Shown: in pieces, positions 17,272-25,707 of the stretch | How positions within the stretch are numbered: the first letter of the stretch is position 1 | Layout: each line of letters starts with the position of its first letter | Assembly: GCF_032163395.1 (NCBI RefSeq) | Contig: NZ_CP119968.1 | Location: 5,048,001 to 5,112,000, forward strand | DNA: 64,000 nucleotides | Direction: 5' to 3' | Source: Gloeocapsopsis dulcis | Lineage (GTDB): Bacteria; Cyanobacteriota; Cyanobacteriia; Cyanobacteriales; Chroococcidiopsidaceae | Made by a program: the position numbers and the translations under genes | Notes under the pieces: model-generated | What the model was told of the DNA's origin: nothing | Databases searched by the model: none | Seen by the model: the letters and a program-made list of their open reading frames with translations, nothing else

Positions 17272-18258
17272 TTAGTCTGTGCAATTGATAGTACAGTTTC
17301 TCCCAGCAGCTTTGGCTTGTAATAAATATTCGTCAGCGCGCGCCAATAACTGTACGCCTTCAGAATCGTCTGACGCTCTAAGACAACCTGTCCCAATGCT
17401 GATTGTAACGGGAATTGACAGTGTATTGTCAATAAAAAATGGTTGCTCACTCACAATGCGTTGCAATCGACGAGCAACAACTGACGCATCTTGACAGTTA
17501 GTGTTATGCAGCAAAATCACAAATTCCTCACCACCGTAGCGAAAGGGAATATCTCCTGAGCGTAAGTTGTAGCGTAAACGCGAACTTAGCAACTTGAGAA
17601 TGCGATCGCCAACTAGATGTCCATAAGTATCATTGACAACTTTAAAATAATCAACATCTAACATCAAAACACTTAAAGGTATTTCATGATTCCGGCTAGT
17701 CCGAATCTGTCGAACTAAATGACTTTCTAAAGCACGTCTATTGTTGAGTTCTGTTAAAGAATCTATATAAGCGATTGTTGATAAAACATCGTTTGTTTGA
17801 ATAAGGTCGCGGTATTTTTTTACCTTACGTAAACCAACTTGAATATGAGCAAGTAATAGACGAGTAATTGACTGCAACTGTTTGTTTTCTAGATTTGAAT
17901 CATCGTCTGGTAGCCATATGTAGGCATCTGCAGCTTCTTCTAATGCTATAGCAGTTGCATCAAGTTCCCAATTCCAATTTGCGCGCTTTCTTTCGGCAAT
18001 GAGTTGTGGGCGATCCTCTACGAGAATGCAATATATCCACGATAATGGTGCTTGCTGTTTAAGCCAACGGCAAAGTTCTAGGCTTTGCTCTAAGCCCGCC
18101 TGTACCATAAGAATATCTGGCGGTCTAACCTCAATCCAAGTTTGTGCTTCGTTTACATCAACAGCAGTTTCTACCGTAAAATCTATTCCATGACAAATCT
18201 GAAATGGCAGCCTGCCAAAAAAATCGTTCCTACCAACAGTCAGGATAGAAGGGTGCAT
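17272..18258 (-). CDS. Diguanylate cyclase with degenerate receiver-like N-terminus
   Basis: 328 aa. Residues ~1-125 resemble a degenerate receiver or sensory domain; a conserved phospho-Asp is not obvious. A helix (~130-160) leads into a GGDEF domain. The domain has D-x-L-T-x-L-x-N-R-R (DSLTELNNRR), LMLDVDYFKVVNDTYGH with the metal Asp, and the active-site loop GGEEF at 242-246, all intact. An I-site RSGD (233-236) lies five residues before it, so product inhibition by c-di-GMP is expected. It should make c-di-GMP from two GTP. No EAL domain or partner gene lies beside it. Confidence 0.92.
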   Translation of the reverse strand: MHPSILTVGRNDFFGRLPFQICHGIDFTVETAVDVNEAQTWIEVRPPDILMVQAGLEQSLELCRWLKQQAPLSWIYCILVEDRPQLIAERKRANWNWELDATAIALEEAADAYIWLPDDDSNLENKQLQSITRLLLAHIQVGLRKVKKYRDLIQTNDVLSTIAYIDSLTELNNRRALESHLVRQIRTSRNHEIPLSVLMLDVDYFKVVNDTYGHLVGDRILKLLSSRLRYNLRSGDIPFRYGGEEFVILLHNTNCQDASVVARRLQRIVSEQPFFIDNTLSIPVTISIGTGCLRASDDSEGVQLLARADEYLLQAKAAGRNCTINCTD

Positions 18259-18654
18259 GGTAGTACTATTCGCTTAATCTCAGTATTTGGACTTTATTGC
18301 TCATAAAAGGTATCTTTATTTACCACAGCTATAATTTTACAGTTATGGTTTTTATTGTGGTGTAAAATTTTATCTACTAAAATGAGCTGAAAGATTTTTA
18401 GCATATTTTATGTTACGTAGCTTTGTAGTAGGACGTTATTTTCCACAATGATCTACAGAAAAATAGTTTCTTGATTTATTAAATTGAAATATCAAAGTGG
18501 AAACTGCTTTTGAATAATGAGTATTAAAAAAACAATGCGTTTACGTATTATCACTTAAAAACTTGGCATTATTACTTAGATCGCAATTCTTTATTCAAAT
18601 CTTTGTGCCTGTTATATTAACCACCTAGAATCTTAAAGAAACTTGGAGAAAATA
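18259..18654. other. AT-rich gene-free stretch left of the IS1 remnant
   Basis: About 400 bp, very AT-rich, with no supported gene or RNA. It separates the diguanylate cyclase start from the insertion-sequence remnant. Confidence 0.4.
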
Positions 18655-19182
18655 GGTAGTCCGAAAAAGTCAGAAAAAAGTAAGTAAAGATTAAATGACA
18701 AATAACAAATTTCTTAACGATTAGTACTTTACTGGATTTATCCATGAAAGTTGGCTGCGAAGCGCTCTTGATCCTGGCGTTTTTGTAGCAACCGTACAGA
18801 AACTTACGCGCTTGAAAGAAATCGTTGGTATTTATGTTGGTGCGCGCTCACGCAAGGGAGCAGAAGGGTTATGGCAGTCTTTACCCCCAATTTATCGGCA
18901 ATGTGCTGTATGTTATCCCGATTTTTGGTCTGCCTACGAGGAGATTTTTCCAGCATCTAGGCATCAAGCTGTTCGCAAAAAAAGTGGCAAGACTAATTTA
19001 GTTGAGCGATTTAACTGCACTTTACGGCAACGAATTTCTCGTTTAGTGCGAAAAACTTTGTCCTTTTTCAAGAACTTAGAAAACCACGTTGGAGCTATCT
19101 GGTATTTCATCCACTACTACAACGAACTCTTACGTATTTAGAGCTATCATTTACCCTCTACCCTTACTTATTTAGGACTACC
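18655..19182 (+). mobile_element. Internally deleted IS1-family element
   Basis: Left end GGTAGTCCGAAAAAGTCAG (18655) and right end, read inverted from 19182, GGTAGTCCTAAATAAGTAAG share a terminal inverted repeat beginning GGTAGTCC. The element encloses the C-terminal part of an IS1 transposase (18812-19141). At about 528 bp it is shorter than a complete IS1-family element because the 5' half of the transposase is gone. No target duplication is visible. The right end abuts the SRPBCC pseudogene. Confidence 0.65.
18812..19141 (+). pseudogene. IS1-family transposase, C-terminal remnant
   Basis: The frame encodes KEIVGIYVGARSRKGAEG, LPPIYRQCAVCYPDFW, LVERFNCTLRQRISRLVRK and NHVGAIWYFIHYYN. These are the C-terminal part of the DDE domain and tail of IS1 transposases, including the ERFN and RQRxSRLVRKTLSF signatures. 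The zinc-finger/HTH N-terminus and the first catalytic Asp are missing; the frame continues upstream into unrelated sequence. The apparent start is a TTG with no role. Not functional. Confidence 0.85.
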
Positions 19183-19619
19183 AGTAGTTCCATTACCGAA
19201 CTAACAGAACGAGAACTTACGATCGTGCGGGTCTTTAATGCGCCGTGCAACCTTGTTTTCAAAACCTGGACTGAGCCGAAGCATTTCGCACGCTGGTTGG
19301 GACCAAAGGATTGTACAACAACGTCCTGCGAGATGGATGTTCGACTAGGCGGTGTTTATCGCGCCTGCATTCGATCGCCCGAAGGGACAGACCACTGGAT
19401 GCAGGGTGTTTATCACGAGATCGTCGAGCCAGAATGGCTTGTGTTTACGTTTGCCTGGGAGGACAAAGATCTTGTAACCGTGTTTTGCAGAGCAAGCTGG
19501 CATAAACCCTAATGACCTTCCATCAAGCTATCTTTGAGTCCATTGAAAGTCGTGATTCGCATCAATTGGTTTAGTCTGAATGCGTTGATCGCCTCGAATT
19601 CTATCTAGCGAATGCAATG
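19183..19619 (+). pseudogene. SRPBCC/AHSA1-like protein, disrupted
   Basis: Coding similarity starts at the first base after the IS1 end: ELTERELTIVRVFNAP, FKTWTEPKHFARWLGPK, CEMDVRLGGVYRACIRSPEG and WLVFTFAWEDKD. This is the activator-of-Hsp90-like START-fold family. After about 19470 the frame breaks; the tail TFHQAIFESIESRDSHQ and CVDRLEFYLANAM is found in another frame, with an internal TAG near 19572. The natural start is missing, so the IS insertion probably removed it. Bases and style resemble genes common in proteobacteria, and it sits next to a GFA gene, which suggests acquired DNA. Confidence 0.75.
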
Positions 19620-19633
19620 ACAGGAGAAACCGA

Positions 19634-20035
19634 ATGAAAAAAACCTACACCGGAAGTTGCCATTGCGGTGCAGTTTGCTATGAGGCAGACCTTAATCTGA
19701 ACGAGGGCACCTTCAAATGCAACTGCTCAATCTGTACCAAGACAAGAACCTGGCTCATCACACTCCAGCCAGAGGCATTTCGGTTACTTACAGGCAACGC
19801 GGATCTGATCGAATATCAGTTCAATACAAAGAACATTCACCATCTGTTCTGCAAGCACTGCGGAGTGCGATCGTTTGGCTGGGGTGAAGACTCAGAACTT
19901 GATAAGTTCTACGCTATCCATGTCACCTGTTTAGATGATGTAGAGATTGATGAACTCGTCAATGCACCAATCACGTATGTTGATGGTCGTCACGATAACT
20001 GGCGATCGCCACCAACCGCAATTCGGCACCTTTAA
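19634..20035 (+). CDS. GFA/CENP-V-family zinc protein
   Basis: 133 aa. The fold's zinc ligands are all present: C9 and C11 (GSCHCGAV), C29, C31 and C34 (CNCSIC), C73 and C76 (FCKHCG). The family is named after a glutathione-dependent formaldehyde-activating enzyme, but most members, including this short form, have unproven activity. They may act as glutathione- or thiol-adduct lyases. It starts at ATG 19634 with a GGAG-containing leader (caggagaaaccga). The upstream neighbour is the SRPBCC pseudogene; both likely arrived together. Confidence 0.9.
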   Translation: MKKTYTGSCHCGAVCYEADLNLNEGTFKCNCSICTKTRTWLITLQPEAFRLLTGNADLIEYQFNTKNIHHLFCKHCGVRSFGWGEDSELDKFYAIHVTCLDDVEIDELVNAPITYVDGRHDNWRSPPTAIRHL

Positions 20036-20170
20036 ATTTCAGGCGCATCGCATCTACTTAGCAACTTAAGTAAGCTGTTAAAGATCTAATTTGCCTATTA
20101 GAGCGAGGAGCAAGAGAGCAGGGGAGACAGAAACAGCAGGGGATTTAATGACTTCATTCCTCTTTGTCAA

Positions 20171-20527
20171 TTATCCAAACCAATGAGAAGGAATAGAACC
20201 TGAATTTGCCTCTAAGGGAATATGGTGATACACATATTCAGCGTATTTATCGACAAGATAATGAATTCCCTCGTGGATGTAAGCTTCTCTTTCTTGTTTT
20301 TGCTCTGGTTTGTGGTACATATTTTTAAGGTCAGTATGTTGCTGTTTTTCCTCATCAATAACTACATACCTGCTAAAAACCCTGCTCAAAACATAAGCAA
20401 TTAGTTCTTGGCGAAAGTCAGGATTAGAAAAAGCTTGCTGGTATGGATGATGAGGATGCTGATTGAGTGCCAGCTCAATTTCTTCTAGAAGAATTGGCAA
20501 AGTTAAATTCACAATTGTTTTAGTCAT
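20171..20527 (-). CDS. Small cyanobacterial protein, ComFB-like
   Basis: 118 aa, soluble, mostly helical. The N-terminal half (TLPILLEEIELALNQ, then FRQELIAYVLSRVFSRYVV) resembles the late-competence ComFB family found in many cyanobacteria. There the motif is E-I-x-x-x-L followed by a conserved AYxLxR helix. ComFB-like proteins have been tied to cyclic-nucleotide signalling in cyanobacteria, but a role for this one cannot be read off. The C-terminal half (YIHEGIHYLVDKYAEYV) is unfamiliar. The ATG at 20527 is clear. It is monocistronic. Confidence 0.5.
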   Translation of the reverse strand: MTKTIVNLTLPILLEEIELALNQHPHHPYQQAFSNPDFRQELIAYVLSRVFSRYVVIDEEKQQHTDLKNMYHKPEQKQEREAYIHEGIHYLVDKYAEYVYHHIPLEANSGSIPSHWFG

Positions 20528-21034
20528 TGGCTGTTTCCTTTATTGTTGATTTAATGACTAGTTATCTTATTTAATTTTTTAAGTCTAGATTTCTTTAGCA
20601 AGAAGAGAGGTAAGTTTTATAAACTGTAGTTAACAGCTAGTAGTTTGAGTTATATTGTTTTTACAAATCTCTCTTACTTTTTCTGTATGCCCTATCTCTG
20701 GGAAGTCACTGACATATCGATGCGTGCACTGTGATTCATTGCCAAAAAAGATGTTACAACTCAGAGAAGGTTGTTATAAACTTCTTGTTGTATTTCGCTG
20801 CTCATCACCTTACTCCTTAGATTTTTTCTCCATTTTTGCTCAGCAGTGACCTGGAAATAGTTAGAGTGCTGACGCTTTAAACTTATGAAAATAATTTGAG
20901 GAACTTGTGAGCAACCAATAAGTTAAGTTGAATTAAATCCTAATTCAACTTAATCAGTAAAATTATATAAATTAATATAAAACCGAGTCGCGCGGGGCTA
21001 CCCCTTCAACGAAGTCAGGAGTAGGGGGAGAGCG
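20528..21034. other. Gene-free stretch before the tnpB element
   Basis: AT-rich to about 20985, then an abrupt G-rich segment. That segment holds GGGGCTACCCC near 20995-21005 and other short self-complementary runs, and probably belongs to the left end of the IS605-type element. No gene is supported. Confidence 0.4.
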
Positions 21035-21069
21035 GGAAGTCGATGGGGTTCGATGCCCCTGAGACTTCC
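21035..21069 (+). other. tRNA-acceptor/T-arm-like hairpin at left end of tnpB element
   Basis: GGAAGTC (21035-21041) pairs perfectly with GACTTCC (21063-21069). Inside, GGGG pairs with CCCC around the loop TTCGATG, mimicking a T-arm stacked on a 7-bp acceptor stem and followed by A. There is no D- or anticodon arm, so it is not a tRNA. The position, 33 bp before the tnpB start, fits an IS605-type left-end hairpin. Confidence 0.45.
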
Positions 21070-21101
21070 AATTATCTCCCACTAGTGGTATTATTATATA
21101 C

Positions 21102-21235
21102 ATGAACCAAGTATTGACGCTAGTTGTAAGACTTCAACCCAACCCAGAACAGTATGCCAAATTGAAGGATACTGCAACTGAGTTCGCGTCATGCTGCGAG
21201 TTCATTAATTCTTCAGTCAAGCCAACTTTAACTAA
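21102..21235 (+). pseudogene. tnpB: TnpB N-terminal fragment, interrupted by IS701-family element
   Basis: ATG at 21102 opens MNQVLTLVVRLQPNPEQYAK followed by a segment ending near SSVKPTLTN. This is the N-terminus of a cyanobacterial IS605-type TnpB (OrfB). At 21235 it is cut by the IS701-family element; the rest of the gene resumes at 22647. About 90 codons between the two parts appear to be missing, so the insertion came with a deletion. Confidence 0.75.
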
Positions 21236-22646
21236 CGCTCTTCAATCACTCTCATGAGATAATAGTAGAGAAAAGTGTCGCCAACTGTTGGTTAGAGTAT
21301 GTTTGGGGCAAGAGAAGCAGTTGAAACAATAAAATTTGGTGACGATTAGTGTCAATGGGATAGGAAGCTATTTCTAGAAGTGAGAAGTTGTGAGGCGTTT
21401 AAATATCTTCATGTTGGGATGATTTCGGATATTAAACGTAAAATACCAGCAATAGCGAGGGTGGCAGGATTAAGCAACGAGCAAGGGCTATGGCATGACT
21501 TAACAGAATCACCTGGGAAATCGGAACAATTGAGAGAGGCGAGATGAAGGCTGATACTACAAGTGCTGGGGGGGCGAGAAATCAGACTAATTATTGATGA
21601 GACAAAAGAGCGAAAAAAAGGAGAGACAACAGATTATGTTAAAAGACACTACAGGGGAAATTTAGGCAAAATTGAGCATGGAATAGTCGCTGTTACAGCA
21701 GATGGTTTATTTGAAGGGATGACATTTCCTTTGAGATTTGAAGTTGATAAAGCAAAACAAAAATTATTAGCATCAGATGCATATCAGACCAAGCCAGAAA
21801 TCGCAGCTTCTATGATTAGAAAACTCCCAGCAATGGGGTTGAAATTCAAGCTGGTATTAACAGATAGTCTGTCTGGCGAAAGCGAGAGTAACTTTGTGAG
21901 TGGATTAAACCAGTTGCAACTAGACTTTGTGGTAGCAATTCGCAGCAATCACGGTGTTGGGCTACCGCTCTTGACAGAAGGTCAGACACAACCGTTGGCG
22001 ACCTTATGAGCGAATTTTTTCTGATGGTACAACAGAGAAACGGTATATTCAAGAAAACATTTTTGGTCAGCGTCGTCAAATTCAGTATTGGCAGGTGACT
22101 ACAGACCCAAAAACGCTACCTAAGAATTCAACTTGGTTAATTATGACCAAAGTTAGTGGAATTAAATATAAAGAAGTGGGAAATTTATATGGGTTAAGAA
22201 ACTGGGTTGAATATGGGCTTAAACAAAGTAAAAATGAATTAGGATGGGCTGAGTTCCAGGTAACTAACTATTCTCAAATCCAGCAGTGGTGGGAAATAGT
22301 CATGAGTGCTTACCTGATGATTAGTCTTCATGCACAAGTGTTGAATTACAATTCAGAACAAGGTGTAAATAAACTGATAGACCCAGTTGTTGCAAGATTC
22401 CCAGAGCATGATTGGTGGAACGAGGGTTCGGGATGGAAGAATCTACTTAACAATTTACGTCTAGTTATTCAACCTTTTATCTTCTTTAATTTACTTAAAC
22501 CTTGGCTTAGAGTCTTTCCAATTTCACATTTATCGCTCGGGTTTTTCACACTAATGACGTTGATGAATCGAAGGCAAGGTGCTATTGCTGACATCAACGA
22601 ATTGGAACATTTCTTATTTTCTTCTGCTTAGAGTTATTGAAGAGCG
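21236..22646 (+). mobile_element. IS701-family insertion sequence, inactive (1411 bp)
   Basis: Terminal inverted repeats: CGCTCTTCAATCACTCT from 21236, and CGCTCTTCAATAACTCT read inward from 22646. The flanks are CTAA (21232-21235) and CTAG (22647-22650). Both fit the YTAR 4-bp target of IS701-family elements, but they differ in the last base. This agrees with a deletion in the flanking tnpB after or during insertion. It carries a single decayed transposase gene. Confidence 0.8.
21401..22631 (+). pseudogene. IS701-family transposase, frameshifted
   Basis: Recognisable pieces lie in several frames: LHVGMISDIKRKIPAIARVA then a TGA near 21545; GGREIRLIIDETKERKKG, YVKRHYRGNLGKIEHG, LVLTDSLSGESE and VAIRSNHGV up to about 21985; then, after a frameshift, YERIFSDGTTEKRYIQ, NSTWLIMTKVSG, NLYGLRNWVEYGLKQSKNE and VMSAYLMISLHAQV to the stop at 22631. 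The DDE residues (D in IDETK, D in LTDSL) are still readable. At least one stop and one frameshift make it inactive unless helped in trans. Confidence 0.8.
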
Positions 22647-23444
22647 CTAGTAACTACCATCGCGGTAAATTAGCAGGGCTTCATCCAACATCGGCTCAAG
22701 TTTGCTTACACCGAGATGATAGTTTTACGTGCATATTCAGTTAAAAACCGAAGCCCCAGAACAACAGCACATAACCAATGTGATTGGGGTGGATTTTGGT
22801 TGCAGAGAAATTGCTAAAACTAGTACAGATCAGGGTTGGGATGGAAAACAAATAAATCAAATTTGAGACAAATATAGTCGGGTTAGAGCTTCTTTACAGC
22901 GCAAAGTTGTCCCTTGCGCACGAGATCAACTTGCCGCAGAGCGAGACAGGTTTTGCAACGGTTATCGGGAAGAGAAAGAAGATATCAAACTTGGCTAAAT
23001 CACAATATCATCTCTGAGCTAATTATTGAGGCTAAAGACAATAATTGCAGTGTAGCGATAGAAGACTTGACGGGGATACGACGTAGAACAAATGAACAAC
23101 CAAGAAACAAAACCGAACGCAGACGTTCTAATTCTTGGGCATTCCATCAGTTGCGAATTTTCCTAGAATACAAGGGCATTAAAGAAGGGGTAAAAGTAAT
23201 AACTGTTCCTCCTGCTTATACATCACAAACCTGCAATTGTTGTCTGCATATTGGTGTTAGAACCGAGAAGAAATTCAAGTGCATTAATAGTAACTGCGGC
23301 TGGATTGGAGATGCGGATACCAATGGCTCAAAGGTAATTGCTCTGCTTGGGGAGACTTATGTAAACTCTCCTAGAGGTTCCTGGTTGTCTTGTCCTTTGG
23401 GCGAGGCTGCTGGAGGGCTACTAAAAGCCTCGACTTCAGCGTAG
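22647..23444 (+). pseudogene. tnpB: TnpB C-terminal part (RuvC domain), dead
   Basis: After the IS701 element the TnpB frame resumes with HPTSAQVCLHRDDSF and VIGVDFGCREIAKT (first RuvC Asp), meets a TGA near 22864, then RASLQRK. It shifts frame near 22915 and continues as RLSGRERRYQTWLNHN, VAIEDLTGIRRRTNE (catalytic Glu), AFHQLRIFLEYKGIKEG, TVPPAYTSQTC with a zinc finger (C-x2-C ... C-x4-C), and WIGDADTNGSK (last Asp). All three catalytic acidic residues survive, but the gene is split by the IS, has lost ~90 codons and contains a stop and a frameshift. No tnpA (Y1 transposase) accompanies it. Confidence 0.85.
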
Positions 23445-23454
23445 CAAGTCGAGG
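23428..23454 (+). repeat. Right-end hairpin of the tnpB element (omega-RNA-type 3' end)
   Basis: CCTCGACTT (23428-23436) pairs perfectly with AAGTCGAGG (23446-23454), spanning the tnpB stop. In IS605-type elements this position carries the right-end hairpin and the 3' part of the guide (omega) RNA. The RNA role here is inferred from family knowledge only. Confidence 0.5.
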
Positions 23455-23573
23455 TAGTTTACTTCCTCATCTCCTATTTTCCACTCCCCAACACCAAGTT
23501 TCACCAGAAATTTAGGAGAACTATTTGTTACACTCAACACAAAGTGTGAAAAGAAGCATTGATAGCTTACTTA

Positions 23574-23876
23574 TCAAGCAGCTGCTGAGTCATTAGTTAT
23601 GCCGTTAACTTGAGAATCTATATTTTCAGCATTTGTTTGCACGCGAGTCATAACAGTAGTGAAATTAATAGAAGTTGACTCAGATTGAGTTAAATATTGA
23701 TCCCAATTTGATATCAAGTCCTCTACTACTCCTTTATGGTCAGAATTGCTATCACTCGTTAATAGCACTTTCAGCGTTGTTGTGTAGACGTTATTAAAAA
23801 TTTCGTATCCATATCCAATGACTTTACCGATATGCCCAGTATTTTGATTAAAAACATAGTCCCCAATAGTAAACAT
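23574..23876 (-). CDS. Small unknown protein with KOW/SH3-like N-terminus
   Basis: 100 aa. The N-terminus MFTIGDYVFNQNTGHIGKVIGYG has the 'hGDhVhxxxxGxxGxVhGhG' look of a small SH3-like barrel, followed by strands LKVLLTSD. The C-terminal half is polar and Ser/Thr/Asn-rich (VQTNAENIDSQVNGI). I recognise no named family. The ATG at 23876 lies in AT-rich DNA with no clear Shine-Dalgarno. It is monocistronic, between the dead tnpB and purN. Confidence 0.55.
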   Translation of the reverse strand: MFTIGDYVFNQNTGHIGKVIGYGYEIFNNVYTTTLKVLLTSDSNSDHKGVVEDLISNWDQYLTQSESTSINFTTVMTRVQTNAENIDSQVNGITNDSAAA

Positions 23877-24047
23877 ACGATGCTCATCTCCTGACGCAAA
23901 TACAGTGTGATACCTTAATTATTGATAGTTTTAGGAGTTACAACGTCATCCTTGTAGCATGTTTTAGCTGTTCACTAGATAGATTTGTATGTGTCTATAA
24001 GTTGTACTCATGAATACAAAATACGATTCTCACCGATCCAACTTCTA

Positions 24048-24710
24048 CTATTTGTGCTGATACGCTGCAAGGGCGATCGCCTGCGGTAAAATTCGATGTT
24101 CTTGAACTTGGATACGCGCATGAAGCGTTTCTGAGGTATCGTTGGGTAAAATTGGCACGGCGGCTTGAAGCAAAATAGTACCGCTATCTACTTCGAGACT
24201 AACAAAGTGTGCGGTACAACCCGTAATTTTTACTTTTGCAGCTAATGCTTGTTCAATTGCACGGACACCTTTGAAACTAGGTAGCAGACTGGGGTGAATA
24301 TTAATCATCCGGTTGGGGAAAGCATTGATCAGAACTGGGGTAACAATTCGCATCCAACCTGCCATAATTACCCATTCGACATCGTATTTGCGTAAAGTTT
24401 TAACAATTTGCGCATCTAGGTTTTCTCTAGAGACAAAATCACGGTGATTTAATAATATAGCTGGAATCCCTCGATCTTGAGCGCGTTTTGCAGCTTTAGC
24501 TTCTGGGTTATTGTAAATAAGTACTTGGATTTGAGCGTTCAGTTTTCCTTGCGCGATCGCCTCGGCAATTGCTTCAAAATTACTACCATTACCGGAGGCG
24601 AGAATTCCTAACTTTAGCGGGACTTCTAGTGTGATGTCACGCAGTGATACTGAGGGAGAAACTAAACTCAGAGTAGAATCAAGGCTAAAGTGATCTAAAT
24701 TGCTGGACAT
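24048..24710 (-). CDS. purN: Phosphoribosylglycinamide formyltransferase (GART)
   Basis: The third step of purine synthesis: transfers formyl from 10-formyl-THF to GAR. 220 aa. The GAR-phosphate loop is LGILASGNGSNFEAI (residues 33-47). The catalytic Asn-His-Asp triad is N137 and H139 in MINIHPSLLPSFKG and D175 in HFVSLEVDSG. A ~31-residue N-terminal extension precedes the core, as seen in other cyanobacterial versions, and no later Met exists before the core. The start codon at 24710 lies only 3 nt from the divergent ABC permease start at 24714, so its promoter must lie inside that gene. Confidence 0.95.
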   Translation of the reverse strand: MSSNLDHFSLDSTLSLVSPSVSLRDITLEVPLKLGILASGNGSNFEAIAEAIAQGKLNAQIQVLIYNNPEAKAAKRAQDRGIPAILLNHRDFVSRENLDAQIVKTLRKYDVEWVIMAGWMRIVTPVLINAFPNRMINIHPSLLPSFKGVRAIEQALAAKVKITGCTAHFVSLEVDSGTILLQAAVPILPNDTSETLHARIQVQEHRILPQAIALAAYQHK

Positions 24711-24713
24711 CTA

Positions 24714-25619
24714 ATGCGGGGTAATAAGAACACTCCTCGAATTTATAGTAAATCGTGGTTGGATAATGATGCGATCGCGGCGTGGGTTTTTCTCGCACCA
24801 GCAGCGATTATCTTGGGAATATTCCTGCTATACCCAATTGCCTATTTGTTTTATCTCAGCTTTACTACTGGTAGTTTTACCTCAGCAGGGATTCGTTGGG
24901 TTGGTTTAAGAAACTACCTGCGCCTCCTTCTCACTCCTGATTTTTGGCAAGTTTTGGGAAATACAGCTTACTTCACCGTTGCCACAGTTATTCCTAGTTT
25001 AGTCATTCCTTTAGGACTAGCCGCACTTTTAAATCGTGCTGTTATACTGCGAGATTTCTTCCGCAGTGCCTATTTTCTCCCCTCAATTACCTCTTTAGTT
25101 GCAGCAGGATTAGGATTTCGTTGGTTATTTCAAACCGAAGGTCCCGTAAATGCATTTTTAAGTTCTTTTGGTATTGAACCAATTCCTTGGCTAGGAAGTA
25201 CTACTTGGGCAATGCCCGTTTTGATTTTACTCAGCATTTGGAAGCAATTAGGTTTCAATATGGTCGTCTTCCTTGCTGGATTACAGGCGATTCCACCAAG
25301 TCGCTATGAAGCCGCTGAAATTGATGGGGCTAATGCTTGGCAACAATTTTGGCATATTACTTTACCAGGATTACGACCAACGCTGATATTTGCAACGATT
25401 ACAACCGCAATATTCACCCTACGAAGTTTTGAGCAAGTTTATGTCGTTACGGGGGGAGGTCCTTTAAATTCCACTAATTTATTGGTTTACTATATTTACC
25501 AAGAAGCTTTTGCCCAATTTGATTTTGGCTACGCAGCAGCTGCCGCTACAGTACTCTTAGCAGTCGCGCTCATTTTAGTCTATTTACAGTTGCGGACCTG
25601 GAGTGAAGACACAGATTAG
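24714..25619 (+). CDS. Sugar-type ABC transporter permease (MalF/UgpA family)
   Basis: 301 aa, six membrane segments (first at about 22-47). The cytoplasmic EAA loop is intact: EAAEIDGANAWQQFWHITLPGL near residues 197-219, which docks on the ATPase. The family imports sugars, glycerol phosphate or trehalose with a second MalG-type permease, a binding protein and an ATPase; none is adjacent. It is divergent from purN with 3 nt between start codons, so transcription must begin inside purN or use a later start. Downstream lies arsM, about 90 bp away on the same strand. Confidence 0.9.
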   Translation: MRGNKNTPRIYSKSWLDNDAIAAWVFLAPAAIILGIFLLYPIAYLFYLSFTTGSFTSAGIRWVGLRNYLRLLLTPDFWQVLGNTAYFTVATVIPSLVIPLGLAALLNRAVILRDFFRSAYFLPSITSLVAAGLGFRWLFQTEGPVNAFLSSFGIEPIPWLGSTTWAMPVLILLSIWKQLGFNMVVFLAGLQAIPPSRYEAAEIDGANAWQQFWHITLPGLRPTLIFATITTAIFTLRSFEQVYVVTGGGPLNSTNLLVYYIYQEAFAQFDFGYAAAAATVLLAVALILVYLQLRTWSEDTD

Positions 25620-25707
25620 CTATCAAAATCGCGATATGTATATCTCAGTGTATATCTGATTGTGGCTGTCCTCGCTAGAATTAAAACGCCGGAACAGTTG
25701 AAAGTTG

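Noticed and set aside
20655-20849. 64-residue plus-strand frame
   Set aside because: Non-ATG start, no ribosome site, low-complexity AT-driven composition and no family resemblance.
21035-21069. tRNA gene
   Set aside because: Only acceptor- and T-arm-like stems are present; D-arm and anticodon arm are missing and it lies at an IS end.
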